NCBI RefSeq assembly: GCF_947301925.1
Contig: NZ_CAMYUE010000004.1
Coordinates: forward strand, 1-64,000
DNA length: 64,000 bases
DNA from: an uncultured Ruminococcus sp.
GTDB lineage: Bacteria; Bacillota; Clostridia; Oscillospirales; Ruminococcaceae
Direction: 5' to 3'
The first letter of the stretch is position 1; each line of letters starts with the position of its first letter. A program made the position numbers and the translations under genes. Of the stretch, positions 25,510 through 33,108 are shown piece after piece. The notes under the pieces are model-generated. The model was not told the DNA's origin and did no database searches. It saw only the letters and a list, made by a program, of their open reading frames with translations.

Positions 25510-26049
25510 TTGAGCAACATAGTAATCCTTGTTGGAAGTGTGAGAAAAAACGGCAATACTGTGCGGCTGGCGCAGAGCTTTGCAGAAGGCGCTGCAAAGA
25601 ACAATACCGTGGAGATAGTATCAGTTGCCGATTATAATGTGAATCCCTGCATAGGCTGCAACAGCTGTTTCACACGCGAAGGAAATCAATGCTTTCAGAA
25701 TGATGACATGGTGCAGATATATGAAAAGCTGCGGAATGCGGACATTGTTGTAGTCGCTTCGCCTGTATATTTCTACGGTATCAGCGCACAACTGAAAGCT
25801 GTAGTGGACAGGCTTCACACGCCTATGAGAAACACGTTCCGCATAAAAAAACTCGGACTTCTTCTTGTGGGAGCGGCAGAGCTTGCGAATCTGTTTGAGC
25901 CCATAATCATGCAGTACCAAATGGTGCTGGATTTCTTCAAACTCGAAAGTATCGGCACAGTGCTTGTGCGCGGAGTCAAGGACATAGGCGACATCGAAGG
26001 CAGTCCTGCGCTGAGAGAAGCGTATGAGTTGGGGGATTCACTAATATAG
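25510..26049 (+). CDS. NADPH-dependent FMN reductase / flavodoxin-fold iron-sulfur flavoprotein
   Basis: 179 residues from a TTG at 25510, chosen because AGAGAGGTG precedes it and the fragment copy at 10309 starts with ATG at the same place. A flavodoxin-like fold: VGSxRKNGNT phosphate loop at about 6-15, PCIGCNSC cysteine pair near 49-56, and VVASPVYFYGIS at about 82-93 for FMN binding. These are features of NAD(P)H:FMN reductases and iron-sulfur flavoproteins used in electron transfer under anaerobic conditions (family knowledge). It starts a run of small genes up to 27.4 kb. A partial copy of its 5' end lies 15 kb away. Confidence 0.85.
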   Translation: MSNIVILVGSVRKNGNTVRLAQSFAEGAAKNNTVEIVSVADYNVNPCIGCNSCFTREGNQCFQNDDMVQIYEKLRNADIVVVASPVYFYGISAQLKAVVDRLHTPMRNTFRIKKLGLLLVGAAELANLFEPIIMQYQMVLDFFKLESIGTVLVRGVKDIGDIEGSPALREAYELGDSLI

Positions 26050-26065
26050 AAAGAAGGCGGAAGTT

Positions 26066-26755
26066 TTGGAATACTCCGAAGTACAAAAAATAGCAAAAGA
26101 TACGATAGAATACATAAAAAATGAGCTCCATGCAGGCATGAAGCTGACCGATGTGCGGCGTCTCTGCGAAGAAAAAATGCTCGCACTGGGAGCTGATTCT
26201 TTCTGGTACTGGGATGTGGGAGCTTTCGTATTCTCGGGAGTCGAGACAACGGTTTCAGTTTCTGGCAGAGAGTATGTGACCTCCGACAGACTTATAGCTG
26301 CGGACGACATCATAACGATCGACCTCAGTCCGCAATGCGGCAATATATGGGGAGACTATGCACGCACAATAATTCTCGAGAACGGCGGCGTTGTCGATGA
26401 TATAAACAGTATCCGCAATTCCGAGTGGCGGAACGGTCTGCTTATGGAGGAGGAGCTTCACGCGGAACTGCTTCGATTTGCCACTCCGCAGACCACATTT
26501 GAGGAGCTGTATTTCCATATCAATCAGCTAATAACCGACCGAGGATTTATCAATCTTGACTTCCTCGGAAATATCGGTCATTCTATCGTGAAGGACAAGA
26601 ATGACCGTATATATACCGAAAAAGGCAACACGGCTCTGCTCTCGTCAGTGGATTTTTTCACGTTTGAGCCGCATATCAGCGTCAAGGGCTCGAAATACGG
26701 CTACAAGAAAGAGAATATATACTACTTTGCTGACGGTGTGTTTAAAGAACTATAA
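26066..26755 (+). CDS. M24-family metallopeptidase-like (pita-bread fold) protein
   Basis: 229 residues from a TTG start at 26066 with GAAGGCGGAAG ahead. The pita-bread metal ligands are visible in order: D in TIDLSPQ, D in GDYART, H in IGHSIV, E in FTFEPH and E in KKENIYYF. The N-terminal prolidase domain is missing, so this is the short catalytic form as in aminopeptidase P-like and methionine aminopeptidase-like proteins. It probably cleaves N-terminal residues from peptides in the cytoplasm. It lies 16 bases after the flavoprotein gene and 23 before the GyrI-like gene, so co-transcription is likely. The substrate is unknown. Confidence 0.8.
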   Translation: MEYSEVQKIAKDTIEYIKNELHAGMKLTDVRRLCEEKMLALGADSFWYWDVGAFVFSGVETTVSVSGREYVTSDRLIAADDIITIDLSPQCGNIWGDYARTIILENGGVVDDINSIRNSEWRNGLLMEEELHAELLRFATPQTTFEELYFHINQLITDRGFINLDFLGNIGHSIVKDKNDRIYTEKGNTALLSSVDFFTFEPHISVKGSKYGYKKENIYYFADGVFKEL

Positions 26756-26778
26756 TTGATAATAAACAGGAGGTAACC

Positions 26779-27414
26779 ATGCCATTTGATTTTAAGAAAG
26801 AATACAAGGAATATTATATGCCGAAAAACAAGCCGCAGATAATTGAAATACCGCCAATGAATTACATTGCTGTCCGCGGTAAAGGCGACCCGAACGATGA
26901 AAACGGTGAATACAAAAAGGCAATAGAGGTGCTTTATGCGGTGGCGTATACGTTGAAAATGAGCTACAAGACAGATCATAAGATCGACGGCTTTTTTGAG
27001 TATGTTGTGCCGCCGCTGGAGGGCTTCTGGAAGAGCGAAAACGATGGAGCTTTCGACTATGCAGACAAGTCGGAGCTGAAGTGGATATCCGTTATCAGGC
27101 TTCCCGATTTTGTCACGAAGAAGGACTTTCAGTGGGCGGTAGAAACCGCTTCAAAGAAGAAAAAGCTGGACTGCTCCACAGCTGAATTTCTTACTGTTAA
27201 CGAAGGCTTGTGTGTGCAGATAATGCACAACGGTTCATACGATGACGAACCTGCGACCGTAGAAATAATGGACGAATTTATAGCTGAAAACGGATATCAG
27301 AACAATATCAGCAGTGAACGTCTGCACCACGAAATATATCTCTCTGACCCAAGAAAAGCTCCGCCCGAGAAGTGGAAAACGGTTATCCGTCACCCGATAA
27401 GGAAGTGTGAATAA
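26779..27414 (+). CDS. GyrI-like small-molecule-binding domain protein
   Basis: 211 residues, with GGAGG ahead of the ATG. It matches GyrI-like/AraC effector-binding proteins: PPMNYIAVRGKGDPN near residue 30 and YKKAIEVLYAVAYTLKM, then a second GyrI-like half ending HEIYLSDPRKAPPEKWKT. These bind small hydrophobic ligands or act as antibiotic-binding proteins (family knowledge). There is no HTH domain, so it is the standalone type. It closes the small operon with the flavoprotein and M24 genes. The ligand is unknown. Confidence 0.8.
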   Translation: MPFDFKKEYKEYYMPKNKPQIIEIPPMNYIAVRGKGDPNDENGEYKKAIEVLYAVAYTLKMSYKTDHKIDGFFEYVVPPLEGFWKSENDGAFDYADKSELKWISVIRLPDFVTKKDFQWAVETASKKKKLDCSTAEFLTVNEGLCVQIMHNGSYDDEPATVEIMDEFIAENGYQNNISSERLHHEIYLSDPRKAPPEKWKTVIRHPIRKCE

Positions 27415-27415
27415 A

Positions 27416-27541
27416 ATGGAATTTGAATACTACAACCCAAGCGATGATAAAAGAAGCTGTGTCGTGCGGACTCTGACAAAGCTAACGGGTAGCCGAACAA
27501 AAAACACAGGTGATAAAAATGTCAGAAGTAAAAGAATATAA
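27416..27541 (+). pseudogene. N-terminal fragment of an unrecognised protein
   Basis: An ATG overlapping the GyrI gene stop opens a 41-residue frame whose start (MEFEYYNPSDDKRSCVVRTL) resembles the opening of a conserved clostridial protein family with a Cys in this position. It then runs into unrelated sequence. It looks like a gene cut after about 25 residues, the first of three fragments lying side by side. Confidence 0.45.
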
Positions 27542-27820
27542 ATGTCCGTCCTGCGGAGCTCCGATGTATTATGACATCAAACAGAAAACTTTGTCATGCA
27601 GATTCTGTCAGAATACATACGATCAGGATTATATTATCTCCCACTTCGATGAAGAAACTAACGGAAAGCTTTCCTGATTTTGACTGGGTAAAAAGGTCAA
27701 AAGCAGTATGGGAGCCATATGTAAGCGATAAGATCGAAGAATTTGAATGCCCCTCATGCGGCGGAAAGATAATAACCCGGTCTTCGACTGCAACGGCAAA
27801 ATGTCCGTTTTGCAAAGCAG
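27519..27820 (+). pseudogene. Frameshifted two-zinc-ribbon protein
   Basis: The first frame gives 52 residues with a CPSCG...CRFC zinc ribbon and stops at 27677. A second frame continues from about 27649 with FPDFDWVKRSKAVWEPYV and a second ribbon CPSCGG...CPFC, then runs into the lysA remnant. The two halves look like one protein with paired TFIIB-like ribbons split by a frameshift and cut at its 3' end. Confidence 0.6.
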
Positions 27821-28474
27821 ATGTTCCGGCTTGCAGCCGATCTGAAAAAGGAAACAGGCGCGGATATAAAGTTCATCAATCTTTCAGGCGGCGTAGGAGT
27901 AGCATACAGACCTGAACAGACGCCCAATGATATTATCGCCATCGGAGAAGGAGTCCGCAGGGTTTTTGAGGAAATACTTGTTCCTGCGGGACTGGGTGAC
28001 GTTGCCATATTTACAGAAATGGGAAGATTTATGCTTGCGCCTTATGGAGCGCTTGTGACCCGTGTACTGCATAAAAAACACATATATAAAGAATATGTGG
28101 GCTGCGACGCCTGCGCTGCAAATCTGATGCGTCCCGCAATGTACGGAGCGTACCACCATATCACCGTACTCGGCAAAGAGGACGAACCGTGTACTTATAT
28201 GTGCGATGTAACAGGAGGACTGTGCGAGAATAACGATAAATTTGCGATCGACCGTATGCTTCCGCCTGTGGATATCGGGGATCTGATATATATTCACGAT
28301 ACAGGAGCTCACGGTTTCTCAATGGGCTACAATTACAACGGCAAGCTGCGCTCTGCCGAGCATCTTCTCTGTGAGGACGGCAGTGTAAAAATGATACGCC
28401 GTGCGGAAACGCCTGCCGACTATTTTGCAACATTCGATTTCTGCAATATCCTTGATAAGTATATTAAGCAGTAA
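27821..28474 (+). pseudogene. lysA: 3' half of diaminopimelate decarboxylase (lysA)
   Basis: About 217 residues of a fold III PLP-dependent decarboxylase C-terminal half: the INLSGGVGVAYRPEQ block, EMGRFMLAPYGALVTRV, CDACAANLMRPAMYGAYHH, and the late DIGDLIYIHDTGAHGFSMGYNYNG motif. The N-terminal half with the PLP lysine is missing; the sequence upstream is zinc-ribbon coding DNA instead. It cannot be active by itself. The true lysA is expected elsewhere. Confidence 0.85.
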
Positions 28475-28519
28475 TAATAATATCGTCTTTTTTTCAATAA
28501 GAAACTGCTATTAGAACAA

Positions 28520-28553
28520 CACGCCGCAGGAATTGTTCTGCGGCGTGATTTTG
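28520..28553. terminator. Bidirectional terminator between lysA remnant and FAD oxidoreductase
   Basis: Arms CACGCCGCAG and CTGCGGCGTG around AATTGTT-type loop, with T-rich sequence after it on the plus strand. The two flanking genes converge here. Confidence 0.75.
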
Positions 28554-28604
28554 TGTATTGTTGTACTTTTTGATTACAGGTGGAAGTATGCTGTATAATG
28601 TACA

Positions 28605-30260
28605 TCAGCGCAGCATACCCAGAGCGTGCTTGGCAGCTATCATTCCGAACGTGTAGCAGCGCCCGAGCGAAAGTCCTGTCTGGTGGAAGGGATAGTCTGC
28701 TCCGCCGTAGAATGGTCCGCCCAGATTTCCTGCGCAGTAAAGTCCCTCGATGGGCTTGCCGTCGGAGTCAAGAGCCTGAGCGTTTTCATTGGTGATGACT
28801 CCCGAGACCTCAGCCGATACGCGGATGTGCTTTCTTGCTCCCCAGAACGGAGCCTTTTCTATCTTGTGCATATACTTCGCAGGCTTGCCGAAGTCCGTAT
28901 CGCAGCCCTTTTCGCAGAGCTCGTTGTAGCGGTCAATGGAGGCCTTCATCTTGTCGTAGGGGATGCCCAGTTCCTTTGCAAGTTCCTCAAGAGTATCGCA
29001 CCTGTGGAGGTCGATGAGGTTCTTGAAAACGCCCTGCGGCTCCTCGACAGCTCCGGGTATGAACTTCTCCATGACGAATGGCGGAACACAGCCGTCCACA
29101 AAGCTGTCCCTGTCCCACTCGGTATAGCTGTTGTCGTATATCGCGCAGTACCAGCCCTTTGAGCCGTCCTTGTGGTCGGCGTCCAGCATGGAGCCCTTGA
29201 ATTTTGGCTGATATTTCAGCAGGTTGCCCATGTACACAAAGCCCGTGTACTCGTTGGTGAAGCGTTCCCCGTCCATATTCAGATAGAGGAAGGGCTCCTC
29301 GAACATGAGAGCGGAGTCGAAGTCGTGCATCATCTTGGTGTGACCGAGGTTTTCCATTTTTGCGCCTGCGCTTATGGCGAGGATATGACCGTCGCCCGTC
29401 TTGCCGAACTGCTTCTTGTCAAACTCCGCGATATCGGGACACCAGCGCTTTACCATAGCGGCGTTGTTGGTGTAGTCTCCCGTAGCGAGAATGACAGCCT
29501 TTGAAGCGTTGAACTGTATATACTTGCCGTTCTTGTCCCTGGCGATAACCCCCGTGACGCGCTTGCCGTCCATGACCGGCTTTACCGCGGGAGTTGAGAA
29601 ATAAGCGTGCAGGTTATCGTGCTTTTCCATGATGTTATTGAGGGCATTGTGGAGGGCGTTTCCCACGTTGAGAGGCTTTGGACCTATCCACGGAGCCCAG
29701 AAATAGCAGTGGTCGTCGCCGTAATCGTAGCTGTTCATGCGGTCCTTCCATACGCCTGTGAAGTCGCCGCTGGTGCTTCTGAACGCGCAGAGCTTGTCGC
29801 CGTCGTTGAGGAGCTTTGCGCTCTCGGCGTTGTTGTCCACCTTGCTTCCGTCGCCGTACTCGGTCTCCTTTGTGAGTCCTGCGCGGTTGAGGAACCACAT
29901 CATAGCCTCCTCGGAATGATCGGCGTATGCGCGGAGCTGTTTTGTATCGGCTCTCCAGTCGCAGAGACTGTTGGTGTGGTGTATCCACTTGGCAATACCT
30001 GCCTCTGTGGAGCGGGACTTTATTATTGCAGAGCCGCAGTTGCCCTGAGAGATCACTGTTGATTCCTTTTGCAGGAGAGCAGTTTTTGCTCCCAGCTCAG
30101 CCGCCCAGCCTGCCGCAGGGACTCCCGAAGCTCCTGCGCCTACGACTACTATTTCATAATCCTCTGTGCGGTCGGGGACTATATTCCCGAGCTCGCAGAC
30201 GGAATCGCTGACCTCTGCCGCTGTTATTCCGTCCGGCACTGTGCTTATTGCTTTATCCAT
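28605..30260 (-). CDS. FAD-dependent oxidoreductase of the fumarate reductase/flavocytochrome c group
   Basis: 551 residues with GGAAGGAATG ahead of the ATG. The FAD dinucleotide motif is VVVGAGASGVPAAG near residues 38-51. Later come GDGHILAISAGAKMENLGH and the C-terminal GLYCAGNLGGPFYGG with GGADYPFHQTGLSLGRC. This is the FAD_binding_2 fold of soluble fumarate/urocanate reductase-like enzymes. There is no N-terminal FMN-binding or haem domain and no signal peptide, so a cytoplasmic enzyme fed by another donor is likely. The substrate is unknown. The gene has its own promoter and is monocistronic. Confidence 0.85.
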   Translation of the reverse strand: MDKAISTVPDGITAAEVSDSVCELGNIVPDRTEDYEIVVVGAGASGVPAAGWAAELGAKTALLQKESTVISQGNCGSAIIKSRSTEAGIAKWIHHTNSLCDWRADTKQLRAYADHSEEAMMWFLNRAGLTKETEYGDGSKVDNNAESAKLLNDGDKLCAFRSTSGDFTGVWKDRMNSYDYGDDHCYFWAPWIGPKPLNVGNALHNALNNIMEKHDNLHAYFSTPAVKPVMDGKRVTGVIARDKNGKYIQFNASKAVILATGDYTNNAAMVKRWCPDIAEFDKKQFGKTGDGHILAISAGAKMENLGHTKMMHDFDSALMFEEPFLYLNMDGERFTNEYTGFVYMGNLLKYQPKFKGSMLDADHKDGSKGWYCAIYDNSYTEWDRDSFVDGCVPPFVMEKFIPGAVEEPQGVFKNLIDLHRCDTLEELAKELGIPYDKMKASIDRYNELCEKGCDTDFGKPAKYMHKIEKAPFWGARKHIRVSAEVSGVITNENAQALDSDGKPIEGLYCAGNLGGPFYGGADYPFHQTGLSLGRCYTFGMIAAKHALGMLR

Positions 30261-30300
30261 GATGTATCATTCCTTCCGTTAAAAATAACTGTCTGCTTCA

Positions 30301-30328
30301 ATTATATCACTTCTGCAAGAAAAGTCAA
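30301..30328 (-). promoter_or_regulatory. Promoter of the FAD oxidoreductase gene
   Basis: On the minus strand TTGACT (30323-30328) and TATAAT (30301-30306) are 16 bases apart, about 40 bases ahead of the start codon. Confidence 0.7.
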
Positions 30329-30410
30329 TTCATTTATGCAAAAGTATTGAAACGGATCCTGCGTGAAAAGAGCTGGCTTTTTTCAGAGACTGCGGCATAA
30401 TAAAGGCTTG

Positions 30411-31943
30411 TTATTTAAGCGGCAGCGTAAACATAAACGTCGTACCCTTGCCTGGTTCACTTTCTGCCCATATCTTTCCGCCGTGGGACTCGATTATGAA
30501 TTTGCATATGAACAATCCCAGTCCCGTGCCTGTTTCGGAGTGCTTACCCTTGTAGTATCGCTCCCAGATATGAGGCATATCCTCTTCCGAGATACCGCTT
30601 CCCGTATCTTTTACGGTGACTTTGACGAAATCCTTGCCATCTTCCTCCGCCTTGACGAGTATCGTACCGTTTTTAGTATGCTTCAGGGCGTTGGAGATAA
30701 GGTTAACGAACACTCTCTGCAATCTTGAACTGTCAGCTTCGACCTTTGGCAGTTCAAGCGGTATACGGAGGGCAAGGCGGTTGTTGTTCTTGTTGAGGAC
30801 GGCAAAATAGGTTTCAACGGTCTCGCGCACAAGGCTTTCAATATCGCAGGGAGCAAGTTCAAGGACCATGCGTCCTTCTTCAATTCGTGTTGCGTCAAGA
30901 ATCTGTGTGACCATGAGGGCCATACGATTGGATTCGGAACTGATACGCTTGAGTTTCTCCTGTATAAGAGCTGTATCGCCGTCGTTCATCAGCTCGATTT
31001 CCGCATTCTGAGCATAACCCGACATTGCTGCAAGAGGCGTTTTCAATTCGTGGGAAGCATCGGAGAGGAAAGCGGTCTTCATTTTGTTTACCTTTACGAG
31101 CATATCATGCTCGGAAACGACAGGATCCGCAAGCTTCTTTGAAAGAATAAGGGAAATGAGGGTAAACAGCAGAAGCACTCCGCCTATGGAAGCGAGCATA
31201 ATATAGACGTATTTTCTGAACATAGAATCCAGTTTTCTGTTGAGTGAGTCCGACTCCGTTTTTACAACTTCGTTCACCGGTGCTATGAGCCAGTTATTTG
31301 TATTATTCACGATAATACCGTAACACAGGTCATATTCCGAGTAGTTTATGAGGTTGTCCCATGCTATTATCTGACCTTTTCCTGCTTTCAGGTAATCTCC
31401 GCCCATGGTTTGGCGGCGGTTATAGACATAATCTCTGAAAGTCGGGTAATATCCGTAGAATTTCGGTTCTTTCCGCACTGTCTGATCGAGATTTTCAAAC
31501 AGTTCTTCTGCAAGCTGATCGCAGCTTTCGTCAGATTCCAGATCTATGCCATGTATACCGTCTTTTGTAAGTATAAAGAAGATACCGCTCGAATGACACG
31601 TATCCCTTAAATATGGCTGCGCACATGGCGCCACATATGTGATAAGTTCTTCCTGATCGCGGAAATGCTCATCATACGCATATATTTCAGTACCTATATT
31701 TCTGCCGAACAGAGACATTGTCCCCTGTGCTGCGGAGAGATTCATCTGATAATATGCTTCAGAAACAGTATTGACCGTTTTATCGGCAAGCTCTGCGGAG
31801 TGCTTATCGACGCTGTCCAATGCCTGATGGTACATAACATTGAAAATAGCGGTACATATGCCGATAACAGCAAGAAGACTGGTAATAAACGCGATAAGAA
31901 GCCGCCTTTTGAGCAAGCGGCTCTTGGAACAGTTTTTTTTCAT
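30411..31943 (-). CDS. Membrane sensor histidine kinase without an adjacent response regulator
   Basis: 510 residues from the ATG at 31943, with AAGGAGC ahead. Two transmembrane segments (about 12-35 and 265-285) frame an extracytoplasmic sensor of roughly 230 residues. The cytoplasmic kinase has the H-box DASHELKTPLAAM, N-box NLISNALKHTKNG, G1 DTGSGISEEDMPHIWERYY and G2 GTGLGLFICKFIIESHGGKI. It should phosphorylate a response regulator in response to an outside signal. No regulator gene is next to it, so it is an orphan here. It is divergent from the lipoprotein gene, which makes that gene a plausible target or partner. Confidence 0.9.
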   Translation of the reverse strand: MKKNCSKSRLLKRRLLIAFITSLLAVIGICTAIFNVMYHQALDSVDKHSAELADKTVNTVSEAYYQMNLSAAQGTMSLFGRNIGTEIYAYDEHFRDQEELITYVAPCAQPYLRDTCHSSGIFFILTKDGIHGIDLESDESCDQLAEELFENLDQTVRKEPKFYGYYPTFRDYVYNRRQTMGGDYLKAGKGQIIAWDNLINYSEYDLCYGIIVNNTNNWLIAPVNEVVKTESDSLNRKLDSMFRKYVYIMLASIGGVLLLFTLISLILSKKLADPVVSEHDMLVKVNKMKTAFLSDASHELKTPLAAMSGYAQNAEIELMNDGDTALIQEKLKRISSESNRMALMVTQILDATRIEEGRMVLELAPCDIESLVRETVETYFAVLNKNNNRLALRIPLELPKVEADSSRLQRVFVNLISNALKHTKNGTILVKAEEDGKDFVKVTVKDTGSGISEEDMPHIWERYYKGKHSETGTGLGLFICKFIIESHGGKIWAESEPGKGTTFMFTLPLK

Positions 31944-32023
31944 ATTTATTTGCTCCTTAAAAGGATCTGTAATTTTTGTTACGGACATTATAACACATTT
32001 TTACGGTAAAGTATATAGTATAG

Positions 32024-32043
32024 GATTACAATTTTGTAATTTT
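32024..32043 (+). promoter_or_regulatory. Palindromic upstream site of the lipoprotein gene
   Basis: GATTACAATTTTGTAATTTT, an imperfect ATTACAA-TTTGTAAT palindrome 24 bases upstream of TATAAT (32068-32073). It is almost identical to the site before the LPQTG gene, so both genes probably answer to one regulator. Confidence 0.65.
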
Positions 32044-32125
32044 ACAGCATTTCATTCCTGAATGGTGTATAATAGCATTACAGACACGACAAACAGTCCT
32101 GAAAAAACATTAAAGGAGAATTATT

Positions 32126-32932
32126 ATGAAAAAAATAGTTTACGGTCTTGCAATACTTACAATGATATCTGCAATGGTATCATGCGGAAAAACAGACGGA
32201 AATACCGAAAGTGCAACGACAGTTACAACAACATCTTCTGTCGCAGCAACAACCACAGCAGCAAATGAAAAATCAGAATCAACAACCGCCGCTTCGGCAT
32301 CGGACAAAACACAGGAGAAAGCTCCGGATAATGCTCAGGATCCTGCAAAAGAAGAAAAAAATGAAGCTCTCGTTTTAGAGGATAGAGACCGTTTGTTTAG
32401 CGGTTACGTTGCTACCGATTCGGGCGACCTGAACCTGAGAGCAGAACCTTTTCCGACAGCAGATGTTTTAGCTTCTATACCCAAGGATACCAAAATAGAG
32501 GTTTATTCATGCGGAAAGGCAGGCTGGTACTGTACAAGCTACAACGGAAAAGCAGGTTATGTAAGCGCAGATTATGTCAAGGAGATCGCTCAGGAGAATA
32601 ATCAGACTTTTGTTACTGATATCAGCGAGCTCGTTGGTCAGTGGAAATACCAGACAGCTCCGGAAGGCATGAATATTACGGCAGGAGTCATCGACAACGG
32701 GATCATTGAGGTGAACTCAGACGGTACATACGTCTATACCGACCTTGACGGCAAGACCCATTCCGGTACGGTAAAGGTAGATTATGATACATTCGCCGGA
32801 GATTACAGTGTTCCGCTCTTTGCATTCTATGAGGGCGATAAGTTCTTTATCGGCTGTTACTGCAATGATACTCATTCCGACGTATATATGACAGGCAACG
32901 GCGGTGTATCACAGATAGCACGAATCAAATAA
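32126..32932 (+). CDS. Lipoprotein with SH3-like domain and a WKYQ/TGNGG domain
   Basis: 268 residues with a lipobox near residue 20 (MVSC) after a hydrophobic signal, so it should be lipid-anchored outside the membrane. A Ser/Thr/Ala-rich linker follows, then a bacterial SH3-type domain at about 95-150 (GDLNLRAEP and GKAGYVSADYV), then a domain of about 100 residues (VGQWKYQ...TGNGGVSQI) that recurs in the LPQTG protein downstream. SH3 domains of this type bind cell-wall peptides (family knowledge). The gene lies opposite the orphan kinase. Its role may be envelope sensing; this is inference. Confidence 0.75.
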   Translation: MKKIVYGLAILTMISAMVSCGKTDGNTESATTVTTTSSVAATTTAANEKSESTTAASASDKTQEKAPDNAQDPAKEEKNEALVLEDRDRLFSGYVATDSGDLNLRAEPFPTADVLASIPKDTKIEVYSCGKAGWYCTSYNGKAGYVSADYVKEIAQENNQTFVTDISELVGQWKYQTAPEGMNITAGVIDNGIIEVNSDGTYVYTDLDGKTHSGTVKVDYDTFAGDYSVPLFAFYEGDKFFIGCYCNDTHSDVYMTGNGGVSQIARIK

Positions 32933-32960
32933 CAGCTGCATAGCAGCCTCCATTATTTCG

Positions 32961-32987
32961 GGAACGGTCTTGGCCGTTCCTTTTTTT
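32961..32987 (+). terminator. Terminator of the lipoprotein gene
   Basis: Arms GGAACGG and CCGTTCC followed by TTTTTTT. Confidence 0.85.
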
Positions 32988-32996
32988 ATTAAATCC

Positions 32997-33016
32997 GATT
33001 ACAAATTTGTAATTCT
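32997..33016 (+). promoter_or_regulatory. Palindromic upstream site of the LPQTG gene
   Basis: GATTACAAATTTGTAATTCT, matching the site at 32024 in 18 of 20 positions and centred on a palindrome. TATAAT follows at 33046-33051. Confidence 0.65.
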
Positions 33017-33108
33017 GAGCACAGAGAGAAAAATATATGCTATCATATAATCACAGAAAGGCACACAGCCGAATTAAACCTAATATTTATAAAACGGAGG
33101 TAATATTT

